Program-made: the position numbers and the translations under genes
Assembly (NCBI GenBank): GCA_910586545.1
Contig: CAJUIQ010000015.1
Location: forward strand, 1-42,484
Length of the DNA: 42,484 nt
From: an uncultured Eubacteriales bacterium
GTDB taxonomy: Bacteria; Bacillota; Clostridia; Oscillospirales; CAG-272
Reading direction: 5' to 3'
The notes under the pieces: generated by a model
What the model saw: only the letters and a program-made list of their open reading frames with translations
Told to the model about the DNA's origin: nothing
Database searches by the model: none
In this document: piece by piece, positions 31,419-41,003 of the stretch
How positions within the stretch are numbered: position 1 is the first letter of the stretch
Layout of the letters: every line of letters begins with the position of its first letter

Positions 31419-31964
31419 TTATTCTTCTGTAGTTTCTGCAGTTGTGTTGGAAGGAATCGCACCTGTAGTATCCGCATTGGGGTCTGTACTTTCAGGAACG
31501 GTTGTATCCTGTCTGCCTTTGCTGTCTACCGTCCAAGTAAAGACGATCTCATCACCATCATACACATTCGTCACGCTCTGACGGCCATCATCAGAAAATT
31601 TACCATTGATAGTACATTCCCAATACTGAAAGTATCCTTTCTCTGCATCGGAAGAATCCTTCTGAGCCAGGCCAAATACTTCACCGATTGACGCACCGTC
31701 CGCAGTCAGCTTATAGGGCACTTCATACTCTCGAAGCGCTTCTTCTACAGCCTGCAAAACCGTGGGAGGATTGTCTACCGAGCCCTCCACTGTCAATCCA
31801 GCCTTCATAAAGCGTACATCATCCTCTCCGCCCTCTTCTGTGGCAGGAATAACAAATTTCAGCGAAACATCTTTTGCAACAGCTTTTCCGCTGGTACAGC
31901 TTGCAAAAATGGGCAGTACCAAAACAACTGCAAGCAGCATACAAAGAATTTTACATTTTTTCAT
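31419..31964 (-). CDS. Lipoprotein with DUF4430 domain
   Basis: 181 residues. The N-terminal signal MKKCKILCMLLAVV ends in a lipobox FASC with lipidation cysteine at about residue 23, so the protein is anchored outside the membrane. The DUF4430/transcobalamin-like domain (about 35-150) has TVLQAVEEAL, GYFQYWECTINGK and YDGDEIVFTW, then a low-complexity Thr/Glu/Pro tail. Related domains occur in cobalamin-binding and surface proteins of Firmicutes; substrate unknown. It is preceded by a 185-bp gap in which I found no gene. A terminator follows. Confidence 0.82.
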   Translation of the reverse strand: MKKCKILCMLLAVVLVLPIFASCTSGKAVAKDVSLKFVIPATEEGGEDDVRFMKAGLTVEGSVDNPPTVLQAVEEALREYEVPYKLTADGASIGEVFGLAQKDSSDAEKGYFQYWECTINGKFSDDGRQSVTNVYDGDEIVFTWTVDSKGRQDTTVPESTDPNADTTGAIPSNTTAETTEE

Positions 31965-32149
31965 GATAAACCTCCAATGTAGTTCCTATGTTCAGTATAG
32001 CCCACCTCATATAATTTGTCAAGCCAATTGGCAAAATTCAATGATTTGTAACATATTACAATATCATTTCGTAGCCACTGTAAAAAAATTCGTATCGGTG
32101 ACTCCGCTATCCGCTTTTAAGAAAATACAATGAAAACTATAGTGAATGG

Positions 32150-32665
32150 CTAAAGGGCCGCACATAAGGAAATAAGCTGGATAAAAAAGATAAATTGAAA
32201 AAAGAAAAAAAGCAAAGAAGGAAACGCCCCAGGACAGCAGGTTTTAAGAAAAAGCAGCATGCAAAGCACAGCAGCCGCAAGAGACGCCGCGCACAGCAAC
32301 AGAGCCAAAATTGGACTGACAGAAATAAAAATAATCCGATATTCCATTAGCAATACAATGCCAATAAGAGCAGTACAGGCAAAAGCCTTCAAACGTAGTT
32401 CAAAAAGCCCCCTGCAAAATAAAATACCGGTAAGCATTAGCCCAGCAAAAAATATACGTAAAATATGTCCCAGCATATACCAAAACGCGCCAGGAAAAAA
32501 TCCCTTACAGATCAGTACATTGTATAAATTACTCGTGCCGCCCGAAAAAATTCGGAATAACAGTGCAAAAAACAAAAGCGTACATGGTGCAAGCAACATC
32601 TTTATAGGATTTTCACGAATTTCTCGTATCCATATACCAGCGTCCCGTTTAAAAGTTGAAAACAT
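32150..32665 (-). CDS. Multi-pass membrane protein of unknown function
   Basis: 171 residues, about five hydrophobic segments, with basic residues near the N-terminus (FKRDAGIWIREIREN). I cannot assign it to a family. The length, five-span layout and a GFFPGAFWYMLGHILR segment weakly recall TspO-type proteins, but the tryptophan pattern is missing. Its ribosome binding site GAGGTGA lies inside the 3' arm of the upstream terminator hairpin, 6 bases before the ATG, so translation should require read-through from the PBP gene and melting of that stem. Confidence 0.55.
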   Translation of the reverse strand: MFSTFKRDAGIWIREIRENPIKMLLAPCTLLFFALLFRIFSGGTSNLYNVLICKGFFPGAFWYMLGHILRIFFAGLMLTGILFCRGLFELRLKAFACTALIGIVLLMEYRIIFISVSPILALLLCAASLAAAVLCMLLFLKTCCPGAFPSLLFFFFQFIFFIQLISLCAAL

Positions 32666-32703
32666 AAAAAATCACCTCAAAAATATATATGAGGTGATTT
32701 TTT
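32666..32703 (-). terminator. Terminator after the PBP gene, overlapping the next gene's ribosome binding site
   Basis: Arms AAAAAATCACCTCA and complement (32666-32679, 32690-32703) with a 10-base AT loop. In the minus direction the 3' arm reads TGAGGTGATTTTTT and the ATG of the next gene follows immediately, so the terminator's own stem and T-run contain the Shine-Dalgarno sequence and spacer. Confidence 0.8.
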
Positions 32704-32720
32704 TAGATATGCTATTCTGT

Positions 32721-35006
32721 TTAGCTATGCCCATAACAATATTCTGTTGGAACGGTATCTTTCGTGAAATATCCTTTCTCTCCCCAGCAGCTGCTTGTAG
32801 TTAGCAGCCCGGAATATCGGCAATATGTGCATTCTACGAGACGGTCGGACAATTCAAAATTTTTCAGTGTTTCTTCGCCGGAACGTACCCTTGCAAAAAT
32901 ATCCTCATGAAGCATAGTCATAACCTTATCCCATATCTGTACAGCCGGATTGGTACCAAAGTCTGAGAGCGCCTGGTTCATATCATAGCCGACCCACACG
33001 CCGCCCAGATAATAGGGTGTATAACCAACAAATGTTCGGTCAAAATCTGCTGTCGTAGTACCGGTTTTACCAGCTACATTTACATACTGATCCACTGTAA
33101 CTGCCCGTCCTGTTCCGCTGGTAACAACTCCCTGTAATATATTCGTCATAATGGAAGCAGCTTCCTCGCTGATAGCAATTTCATAGTCCGGTTTATTTTC
33201 CAAAACAACATTGCCATCGCTATCCAGCACCTTATACCATAGTCTGGACTTTGAATAAACCCCTTCGTTTGGAAATATATCGTACCCGGCGGTCAACTCC
33301 CACAATGTGATACCATAGGAGAACTGCCCAAGCGCCAGCGGCGCCAAATCCTTGTCGCTGACAACCTGACCATTCCCAGTAGTATAAGATTCAATCACAT
33401 TATCCATATGAAGGGTATTTTTCAAAAAATCAAAGGAGTAATCTACCGTAATATCTTCCACTACACGCACGGCAATCGTATTGACAGAACGGCGTACCGC
33501 ATCTTGTATAGTTGTAAGTCCACCATATACATTCGGCAGGTTGCGCGGCCACGGCACACCGGCATCTGTATATTTCAGCGGCACATCATCATAGATAGAA
33601 CCCATCGTGATTACTTCCAAGTCTACCGCCGGTGCATATACGGAAAGCGGTTTGATACTGGATCCTACAGGACGTTTCGCCTGTGTCGCACGGTTCAAAA
33701 TCCGGTTTTGTGTTTTCTCTCCCCGACCGCCTACAAGGCCCAGTACATCTCCTGTATAAGGATCCAGAACAATCATGGATGACTCTGGCTGAAGGCCGCT
33801 GGTAGCATAAGGGAAATGCTGATCGTCGTTTTCATAAACCTCCTCCAGCACATTTTGCACCTTTGGATCCATACACGTGTATATTTGCAGTCCGCCTGTG
33901 TAGATTGCCAGACTGGCTGTATAGCTGGAGTAACCATACTTCTCCATTAACGCATCCCGCACGTCTGCAATCACAGCATCCGTATACCAGGAGTTGATGT
34001 GGCCGGTTGTATTTGTTTCGGTTTCATCGGCCTTATACAGTACAAGGTCTGTTTCAACAGCTTCATCAAATTGAGCCTGATTGATTTTTCCATATTGGTG
34101 CATCGTAAAAAGAACGGTATTACGGCGGGCACGGTTTCCGTCCTCATGCTCTTCCCCATTCTCATCTTCATACATTACCACATCATGCCGTACCGGCTCA
34201 TACTTTGTAGGGTTTTTGACAATCGCAGCAAGAGAGGCACATTCAACAAGTGACAGTTCGCTGACATCCTTGCCATAATACGTATTAGCAGCGGCCTGTA
34301 CGCCATAACAGTTATTGCCAAGGAAAACGATATTTAAATACATCTCCAAAATTTCTTCCTTGCTCATTTCCTTCTCCAGGTTGAGGGCACGGAAGATTTC
34401 CTGCACTTTCCGCTGTATGGAGTTTTCCTTATCTCCCGTCAGGTTTTTTACAAGCTGCTGGGTAATCGTAGATCCGCCAAAATCTCCTGCCCCAAAGAAA
34501 TACGTCACGACCGCTTTTCCAGTACGCAGCCAGTCCACGCCATTGTGGTCAAAAAAACGATGGTCCTCCACAGAAGTAAAAGCATTGATCAAATCCTTCG
34601 GCATTTGCTCATAAGAAACCCAAATACTATTGTCAGAACTGTACAGCCGTTCACTTTCCAATTCTACAGGGGTTCCATCTTCGCTGATACGATCATCTTC
34701 CGTTTCGAAATCCATGTAATACATACGGGTTGTATTGTCTGATCTAGCGCCGACAAGAAGCGACGAGTCAATTTGAGGATCCACGTAATTCTTGATATAA
34801 ATACAGAACACAGTTCCCACAATGATGCCGCAAACCGCGCCGATCAAAAGAATCGTCAACAATGTATTCATAATATACGTCAGCGCGCGAAGGGAAACCT
34901 TCCCTATCGTTTTCCAAATATTGCGGGGCTCTTTGCCGTCTAGCGGCATGCCCTCCGGCAGAGGGGCATGTGCAGATGCATTTTGCGGCAATTGATTATC
35001 AGCCAT
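32721..35006 (-). CDS. Class A penicillin-binding protein (PBP1A-like)
   Basis: Bifunctional peptidoglycan synthase at the membrane. 761 residues: a membrane helix at about 43-72, the glycosyltransferase GT51 domain (about 130-310) with EDHRFFDHNGVDW, GGSTITQQLVKN and RKVQEIFRALNLEKE, and the transpeptidase domain with catalytic SSIKP near 436, SVN near 500 and KTGTT near 634. The cysteine-containing tail with YCRYSGLL and TEYC is usual for clostridial members. AAGGGAG lies before the ATG. May be followed by the small membrane gene through leaky termination. Confidence 0.95.
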   Translation of the reverse strand: MADNQLPQNASAHAPLPEGMPLDGKEPRNIWKTIGKVSLRALTYIMNTLLTILLIGAVCGIIVGTVFCIYIKNYVDPQIDSSLLVGARSDNTTRMYYMDFETEDDRISEDGTPVELESERLYSSDNSIWVSYEQMPKDLINAFTSVEDHRFFDHNGVDWLRTGKAVVTYFFGAGDFGGSTITQQLVKNLTGDKENSIQRKVQEIFRALNLEKEMSKEEILEMYLNIVFLGNNCYGVQAAANTYYGKDVSELSLVECASLAAIVKNPTKYEPVRHDVVMYEDENGEEHEDGNRARRNTVLFTMHQYGKINQAQFDEAVETDLVLYKADETETNTTGHINSWYTDAVIADVRDALMEKYGYSSYTASLAIYTGGLQIYTCMDPKVQNVLEEVYENDDQHFPYATSGLQPESSMIVLDPYTGDVLGLVGGRGEKTQNRILNRATQAKRPVGSSIKPLSVYAPAVDLEVITMGSIYDDVPLKYTDAGVPWPRNLPNVYGGLTTIQDAVRRSVNTIAVRVVEDITVDYSFDFLKNTLHMDNVIESYTTGNGQVVSDKDLAPLALGQFSYGITLWELTAGYDIFPNEGVYSKSRLWYKVLDSDGNVVLENKPDYEIAISEEAASIMTNILQGVVTSGTGRAVTVDQYVNVAGKTGTTTADFDRTFVGYTPYYLGGVWVGYDMNQALSDFGTNPAVQIWDKVMTMLHEDIFARVRSGEETLKNFELSDRLVECTYCRYSGLLTTSSCWGEKGYFTKDTVPTEYCYGHS

Positions 35007-35142
35007 ACTGATTGTCGCTCCCTTCTCATTGAGTCCTTTGTTATCTTAATCCTATATACACGGCATACTATTTTTTCTAAGTTATACCACAAAGTATACA
35101 ATTTATTTGTGAACGTGTTGTGAAATTTAAAAAATATACGCC

Positions 35143-38100
35143 TTATTTTACCACTACGGCCGCATCTCCTAAAATATCACGCAATTCCTTTAAAGTAAAA
35201 TCATTAACGGCCGCGCCGAAATTTACACCACGAAATGCGTTTTTTGCCTCGTTGTCGTAAAAGGTAACTGGTATATTTCCGCGAAATATGCTTAAAAATG
35301 CCGCCACTCGCCGAAAGGCTGCCGACGATTGAGAAGGCACCTTGATATAAAGCTTCTGTACACTTCCCTCCGCTGTGGTACGACGTTCTATAACTTTTTT
35401 TGTATCTTTAGGCAGAAACAAAGGCGTATCGCCTCCATTTTTTTCCAATGCCATTACGTTGTTCACAAGAATTTTGGGATTTTCATCTTCCCGTACAGAA
35501 ATCGTTCCACGTACTGCGATGATACTGCCTGTAGTGAGTAAATGCGTATGTGCGGATAAGGGACCAGGAAACACAATCAATTCAATTTCCCCCATAAGAT
35601 CTTCCAACGTAACAAATGCCATTGCGTCACCGCTGCGGGTAGTTTTATTCGTACGTGAAAGGATCACTCCCGCGATAATTACTGTATCTTTCTCCCTATA
35701 CTGCAAAGGTCCCTCAGCGTCTTGAGAAAAAGCATTCATAATTCCGGCAGTATTGGCACATTGCAGCGTTTCCATATGATTTGTGTAATCGTCCAAAATA
35801 TGCCCGGAAAGATACATACCGCTGCTTTCCCGCTCTAAATGCAGTTTTTCCGCAGCAGACAATTCTGGAATATCTGGAAATACCGTTTTAGGGGCTATCG
35901 CCTCTCCCATAGGAGCGGCGGAAAACAAGTCCAGCTGTCCTTCCAAGCCAGAAGATGTGCCACGTTCCAGCAAATGCTCATATACCGCAAGCATTTGGCT
36001 TCTTTTAGGACCGAGAGAATCTAACGCACCGGATTTAATAAGTGCTTCCATTTGTCGTTTATTGATTCCAAGCTTCTGACTTCTTGTCAGAAAATCATCA
36101 AAATCCAAAAAGAGGCCGCCTCTCTCTCGTTCTGCAATCATTGTATCGATAAAACCGCGACCCACATTTTTTAGCGCGCCAAGGCCAAACCGGATTCCCG
36201 CCTCATCCGCGTGAAAATCCGTCATACTTGCGTTAATATCTGGCGGTAGTACAGCAATTCCACGCCGTTTGCATTCGCTAATATATTCTGCGATTTTTCC
36301 CTGACTTCCCTGCACGGATGTAAGCAGGGCGCAATTGAATTCTTTTAGATAATGCGCTTTTAAATACGCCGTCTGATAAGAAACTATGGCATATGCCGCC
36401 GCATGGCTTTTATTGAAAGCATAATTTGCAAACGCTGCAATATCGTCAAATAGTTTTTCTGCTTTTTCTTCAGGAACACCTCGTTCTTTTGCACCGCGTA
36501 CAAACGCCTCTTTTTCACTGAGAAGCACGTCTGTTTTCTTTTTGGATATCGCTCTGCGCACGATATCCGCATGGCCCAAAGAATAACCTGCCACATCCTG
36601 AAAAATACGCATTACCTGCTCCTGATATACAATACAGCCATAGGTAGAAGCAAGAATCGGTTCCAACTGAGGAATGAGCATTTCCGGCTTTTTACCATGA
36701 CGCGCTTCAATATATCGAGGGATTGAGTCCATAGGTCCAGGACGATATAAAGCAATTGCGGCAATAATATCATCAATATTTTCCGGAGCCAGTTGTGTGA
36801 GCATCTGGCGCATACCGCCGGATTCCAATTGAAAAACCCCATCCGTATTTCCTTTGGAAAGCATCGCATACACGACCTTGTCATCCAGAGGAATCGTTGC
36901 CATTGTAAAACCGGGATGTTGTCGGGAAATCTCTTTTTCCGCCGCCGCGATAATCGTTAAATACCGTAGGGCCAAAAAATCAAATTTCAGTAGCCCCAGC
37001 TCCGCTACTGTATCCATATTATACTGGGTTACACAAACTCCATTGTTAACCGCAAGAGGGACATGATCCGTCAGAGGATTTTCCGTAATAACCACACCTG
37101 CCGCGTGGGTAGAAGCATGACGAGGCATTCCCTCCAATGCGCGCCCCACGTCGATAAGACGCCGTACATTGGGATCACTCTCGTACATTTCGGAAAGCTC
37201 TTTTCCTTCCAAGGCACGCGCAAGAGTCATATTCAGCGTGTGCGGAATCTGTCTGGCCACAATATCCACTTCCCCGTATGGCATGCCCAGTGCTCGGCCT
37301 ACATCACGAACAACCGCACGCGCGGCCATTGTACCAAAAGTAATGATTTGCGCGACATGGTCCTCCCCATACTTGTCCCGCACATACTGAATGACCTCAT
37401 CCCGTCTATCATAGCAAAAATCAATGTCGAAGTCGGGCATACTAACCCGTTCGGGATTTAAAAAACGCTCAAAGAGCAGGTCAAAACGGATGGGATCCAC
37501 GTCGGTAATTCCAATAAGATAGGCTATTAGACTTCCGGCGCCGCTGCCTCTTCCGGGGCCAACAGGAATTCCTTTAGACTTTGCCCAGTCTACAAAATCC
37601 CACACAATCAGATAATATTCACTGTATCCCATTCCATCGATAATAGGAAGTTCATATTCTAACCGCTGCATGTATATTTCTCGGGAGATTTTCTCAAGGA
37701 GGATGGTTCCTTTCTTTATACGGCGTTCTAACCCTTCCAGAGCAAGTCTTTTCAGATATACACCCGGCTGTTCACCGCCAGGACAGGGATAGGAAGGAAA
37801 GTAGGTTTTATCAAACTGAAAATCAAGCTGACACATATTAGCAATCTTTACCGTATTGGAAAGCGCCTCTGGATGGTTTGCAAACAGACGCTCCATTTCC
37901 CAAGTTTCTTTATAATAGAATTCATCTGTTTCAAAGCCTATGGGCTTACCGTCTTCTATACTGCTATTGGTCTGAATACACATTAAAATTGCCTGAGCAT
38001 CGCTGTCACTACGCCGCAGATAGTGAACATCATTGGTGGCAACCAATCCAATCCCCAACTGTTCGCTCATCTGGAACAACGCTTCGTTAACAATCTTTTG

Positions 38101-38646
38101 TTCCGACAGTCCGTGGTCCTGTATCTCCAGATAAAATCTGTCTGGACCAAACAGATTTTTCATCTCTACGGCATATCTCTTTGCATCTTCATAATTGCCG
38201 GCAGAAATTAGCCGTGGAATCCGTCCTCCCAGACATGCAGACAGCGCAATAAGTCCCTCGCTATGCCCACAAAGCAAATCCATATCAATTCTTGGTTTTG
38301 AATAAAATCCGGTTTGAAAAGCTTCTGACACCATATATATTAGATTTTTATATCCAACATCGTTTTCACAAAGCAGCACAAGATGCTCCGATGCATGATC
38401 TCTGCCATACTCTCTGTCAAAACGAGACCCCGGCGCTACATATACTTCACAGCCGATTATTGGTTTGACGCCCTCCTTTATACACGCCTTATAGAAATCC
38501 ACAACGCCATACATCACTCCGTGATCGGTGATTGCACAAGCCGTATGTCCAGCGGCGCGCACCATTGCCGGAATGTCCGCAATGCGGCAAGCACCGTCCA
38601 ACAGGCTATATTCACTGTGTAAGTGCAAATGCACAAAATCTGCCAT
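35143..38646 (-). CDS. dnaE: DNA polymerase III alpha subunit, DnaE type
   Basis: Replicative C-family polymerase; in Firmicutes with PolC, DnaE extends primers and supports lagging-strand synthesis. 1167 residues: PHP domain starting HLHLHSEYSLLDG (6-18), palm motifs GPGRGSGAGS near 368 and PDFDIDF near 403 with catalytic aspartates, fingers (RRAISKKKTD near 710), a tandem helix-hairpin-helix region and C-terminal OB-fold (VIIAGVILSRTNKTTRSGDAMAF). No 3'-5' exonuclease domain, as expected for DnaE. The start follows GGAGTATG-type sequence. 19 bp after whiA in the same minus-strand operon; 136 bp then separates it from the PBP gene, where no clear terminator was found. Confidence 0.97.
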   Translation of the reverse strand: MADFVHLHLHSEYSLLDGACRIADIPAMVRAAGHTACAITDHGVMYGVVDFYKACIKEGVKPIIGCEVYVAPGSRFDREYGRDHASEHLVLLCENDVGYKNLIYMVSEAFQTGFYSKPRIDMDLLCGHSEGLIALSACLGGRIPRLISAGNYEDAKRYAVEMKNLFGPDRFYLEIQDHGLSEQKIVNEALFQMSEQLGIGLVATNDVHYLRRSDSDAQAILMCIQTNSSIEDGKPIGFETDEFYYKETWEMERLFANHPEALSNTVKIANMCQLDFQFDKTYFPSYPCPGGEQPGVYLKRLALEGLERRIKKGTILLEKISREIYMQRLEYELPIIDGMGYSEYYLIVWDFVDWAKSKGIPVGPGRGSGAGSLIAYLIGITDVDPIRFDLLFERFLNPERVSMPDFDIDFCYDRRDEVIQYVRDKYGEDHVAQIITFGTMAARAVVRDVGRALGMPYGEVDIVARQIPHTLNMTLARALEGKELSEMYESDPNVRRLIDVGRALEGMPRHASTHAAGVVITENPLTDHVPLAVNNGVCVTQYNMDTVAELGLLKFDFLALRYLTIIAAAEKEISRQHPGFTMATIPLDDKVVYAMLSKGNTDGVFQLESGGMRQMLTQLAPENIDDIIAAIALYRPGPMDSIPRYIEARHGKKPEMLIPQLEPILASTYGCIVYQEQVMRIFQDVAGYSLGHADIVRRAISKKKTDVLLSEKEAFVRGAKERGVPEEKAEKLFDDIAAFANYAFNKSHAAAYAIVSYQTAYLKAHYLKEFNCALLTSVQGSQGKIAEYISECKRRGIAVLPPDINASMTDFHADEAGIRFGLGALKNVGRGFIDTMIAERERGGLFLDFDDFLTRSQKLGINKRQMEALIKSGALDSLGPKRSQMLAVYEHLLERGTSSGLEGQLDLFSAAPMGEAIAPKTVFPDIPELSAAEKLHLERESSGMYLSGHILDDYTNHMETLQCANTAGIMNAFSQDAEGPLQYREKDTVIIAGVILSRTNKTTRSGDAMAFVTLEDLMGEIELIVFPGPLSAHTHLLTTGSIIAVRGTISVREDENPKILVNNVMALEKNGGDTPLFLPKDTKKVIERRTTAEGSVQKLYIKVPSQSSAAFRRVAAFLSIFRGNIPVTFYDNEAKNAFRGVNFGAAVNDFTLKELRDILGDAAVVVK

Positions 38647-38665
38647 CGCCGCATACTCCTTTACA

Positions 38666-39391
38666 TCATTCTGTATTTCCTTTATAAAACTGCAAAATTT
38701 TATCTAGTCTGTGTTTAACCCCAGATTTGGATATAGGAGAATTGTGGAGCTTTCCCAGCTCCGCCATAGAAGCCTGGGGATTTTCGCAGCGCAGCCTAGC
38801 CGTTTCCAGAAGCTCCTGTGGAAGACGATTTTCCAATCCCTTACGAAAAATTTCCTCTATCACATTTGTATATTGCTGTGCAGCTGCCAACGACTTGCTG
38901 ATATTCGCCATATCGCAGTTCATTTGTCGATTGGCATTTCCACGCACCTCTCGCACAATTTTAGCGTTCATCAAATCGAATGCAGCAGAAGTTGCCCCAG
39001 TAAAAGCAAGAAAATCCTCGATCTCTCCACTGCTTTTTAAATACAATAAATATCGTTCTCCTCGCTGTCCATGTTTCATGGAAACACCGCCGTCTGACAG
39101 AATTTTCGCAACTGCATTCTGTTCTTCCGGTGTTTCAAAAGAAAACTCCAAATGATATTGCTTGTCCGGATCTGTTACAGACCCAAAGGATATAAAAAGG
39201 CCTGCTATAAAATTTGCACGACATGCATCACATCGAAAATGCTTATCCGCAGATACAATTTTTTCTGTACGTGCAAATTTATCACAAATCTCTGCATAAT
39301 CCAGCGCATCCTGCCGGATACGCTGGCAACATTTTTTCTTTGGAAGCGTGTTCAAAATCGCTTCTTTTGTCATTCTACTATAGCTTTCCAT
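38666..39391 (-). CDS. whiA: WhiA-family DNA-binding protein lacking the first LAGLIDADG half
   Basis: WhiA is a conserved Gram-positive regulator (sporulation in Streptomyces, division and chromosome segregation in Bacillus), made of a degenerate LAGLIDADG homing-endonuclease fold plus a helix-turn-helix. Family members are about 300-320 residues; this one has 241. The usual N-terminal TKEAILNTLPKKKCC is present, but the following first half-fold (about 70 residues) is missing and the sequence passes by a short linker to CDACRANFIAGLFISFGSV, the second half-fold. The C-terminal part is intact: NRQMNCDMANISKSLAAA and the HTH PISKSGVKHRLDKI. Start overlaps the murB stop (TAATG). Function of the halved protein is uncertain. 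Confidence 0.9.
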   Translation of the reverse strand: MESYSRMTKEAILNTLPKKKCCQRIRQDALDYAEICDKFARTEKIVSADKHFRCDACRANFIAGLFISFGSVTDPDKQYHLEFSFETPEEQNAVAKILSDGGVSMKHGQRGERYLLYLKSSGEIEDFLAFTGATSAAFDLMNAKIVREVRGNANRQMNCDMANISKSLAAAQQYTNVIEEIFRKGLENRLPQELLETARLRCENPQASMAELGKLHNSPISKSGVKHRLDKILQFYKGNTE

Positions 39392-40299
39392 TATGTTAAA
39401 TAAATTATTTCACATTCGATTTCCACACCAAACTTCTGCAGCACCGCCTCACGAATCACATCGACCAGTCGCAGCACATCTTCCGCCGTAGCGCCGCCTT
39501 TATTGATAATAAATCCAGCATGCTTTTCCGACACCTGCGCGCCGCCAATACGTTTACCCTTAAGTCCACATTCATCTATCATCTGACCTGTATATCTGCC
39601 TGGATACCGCTTAAACACACTGCCTGCGGACGGATATTCCAACGGCTGTTTGCTTCTTCGACGCTGTATAAAATCTTCCATTACACCGCGAATTTCCGAC
39701 TCTTTTCCAGGCTGTAGCGCAAAGGATGCGGAGAGGATAATCCACTTTTTATATTGTCTATAGATACTATATCGGTAATCAAATGCGTGATCCGTACCTG
39801 CAAGTGTAGAAAGTACACCGGTTTCCATATCATAATAAATACTTGATGATAAAATGTCAGCAATTTGACCGCCATAAGCGCCTGCGTTCATAAATACTGC
39901 ACCGGCAGCGGATCCGGGTATGCCATATAAAAACTCCATCCCAGAAAGTTCCCCATCTCTTGCTGCAACTGCAGCGGCAGTTACACTTGCGCCCGCGGCG
40001 CAGGTCACCACATTTTCGCAAATGGAGATTTCTGTCATAGATTCTGTTGAAAGAATTATGCCGGGATATCCTGCATCGGAAACTAAGAGATTACTGCCTT
40101 TTCCAACAATGGTTATAGGCATATTGGTATCCTGAAACAACCGTACTGCCGCTACAAGTTCTTCTACGCTGCGGGGGCGAATATACAACAACGCAGGCCC
40201 ACCGATTCGAAATGTAGTGTGCGCAGCCATTGGCTCATCTTCCAAATAGGAAACACCGATTTCATCCAGCTTTTTTTTAATGCTTGCAACAGAATTCAT
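39391..40299 (-). CDS. murB: UDP-N-acetylenolpyruvoylglucosamine reductase
   Basis: FAD/NADPH-dependent reduction giving UDP-N-acetylmuramate for peptidoglycan. About 302 residues with the FAD motifs IVGKGSNLLVSDAG near 75 and FLYGIPGSAAGAVFMNAGAYGG near 125, the substrate loop YPSAGSVFKR with the catalytic serine, and the C-terminal glutamate segment VEIECE. It lacks the tyrosine-loop insert, so it is a type IIb-like MurB as in staphylococci. An ATG at 40311 directly after the previous stop is in frame, but GGGAGG lies between it and the ATG at 40299, which also gives the usual N-terminus. Confidence 0.95.
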   Translation of the reverse strand: MNSVASIKKKLDEIGVSYLEDEPMAAHTTFRIGGPALLYIRPRSVEELVAAVRLFQDTNMPITIVGKGSNLLVSDAGYPGIILSTESMTEISICENVVTCAAGASVTAAAVAARDGELSGMEFLYGIPGSAAGAVFMNAGAYGGQIADILSSSIYYDMETGVLSTLAGTDHAFDYRYSIYRQYKKWIILSASFALQPGKESEIRGVMEDFIQRRRSKQPLEYPSAGSVFKRYPGRYTGQMIDECGLKGKRIGGAQVSEKHAGFIINKGGATAEDVLRLVDVIREAVLQKFGVEIECEIIYLT

Positions 40300-40311
40300 A
40301 AAGCCTCCCAT

Positions 40312-40995
40312 TTATAATATGTCCAGCAGCTGCGGCAGAGCATGAATCGTCCATTTAGGAGACTCACTCCCGCAACCTATTCCTTTAGGATCAAAATAAC
40401 AACTGTCAAGTCCAGCTCCTCTGGCGCCGGCAACATCAGAAGACAGTGAATCCCCAATTACCAGATACGACTCTCTACGGTTGTCACCAATATCCGTAAG
40501 GACTTTGTCAAAGAAAATCCGTTCCGGCTTTGCACAGCCCATATCATGAGAAATATAAACTTTCTGAAAATAGGGGGCCAGCGGTGTCCGCGCCATCCGT
40601 TTTTTTTGTACCCATGCAGTCGCATTTGTTACGATATATAGTGCATATTTTTTCGCTAGTACGGCTACCGTTTCCAATGCGCCATCCATCAGCGCGCTCT
40701 GCTCCGACATATGCTCCAAAAATGCCTTTGCCACTGCCTCTGCACCACTAGAATCCAGAGAATATCCAAGTGTCTCATATAACTGTATAAAGCGTTCCGT
40801 CCGCAGACGTTCTCTGGTCGTCTCTCCACGCTCTAGCCGTTTCCATTGGAGTTCGTTAATCGTATGATATAATTGAAAAATATCGTCGCTATATCCAAGA
40901 GGGGTATGGATTAGCGTACTGTGCAGCGCTTCCTGCTCCGCAAGATCAAAGTTCAGAAGCGTATTGTCTGCGTCAAATAATAAATATTGATACAT
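40312..40995 (-). CDS. HAD-family phosphatase, YjjG-like nucleotidase
   Basis: 227 residues of the haloacid dehalogenase superfamily with the C1 cap. Motif I is FDADNTLLNF (nucleophile D8, acid D10), motif II VTNAT near 122, motif III lysine in CAKPERIFFDKV near 153, and motif IV IGDSLSSDVAGA near 180. The DADNTL form and cap length match YjjG/YfnB pyrimidine nucleotidases, which remove non-canonical nucleotides from the pool. No good ribosome binding site is visible; it starts 8 bp after the tyrS stop, so it is likely read by coupling. murB follows with 0 bp if its early ATG is counted. Confidence 0.88.
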   Translation of the reverse strand: MYQYLLFDADNTLLNFDLAEQEALHSTLIHTPLGYSDDIFQLYHTINELQWKRLERGETTRERLRTERFIQLYETLGYSLDSSGAEAVAKAFLEHMSEQSALMDGALETVAVLAKKYALYIVTNATAWVQKKRMARTPLAPYFQKVYISHDMGCAKPERIFFDKVLTDIGDNRRESYLVIGDSLSSDVAGARGAGLDSCYFDPKGIGCGSESPKWTIHALPQLLDIL

Positions 40996-41003
40996 TGCGG
41001 TTT

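Noticed and set aside
34880..35006. Cysteine-containing tail or unusual N-terminus of the PBP as a novelty
   Set aside because: The YC...SG...C...TEYC tail is common in clostridial class A PBPs.
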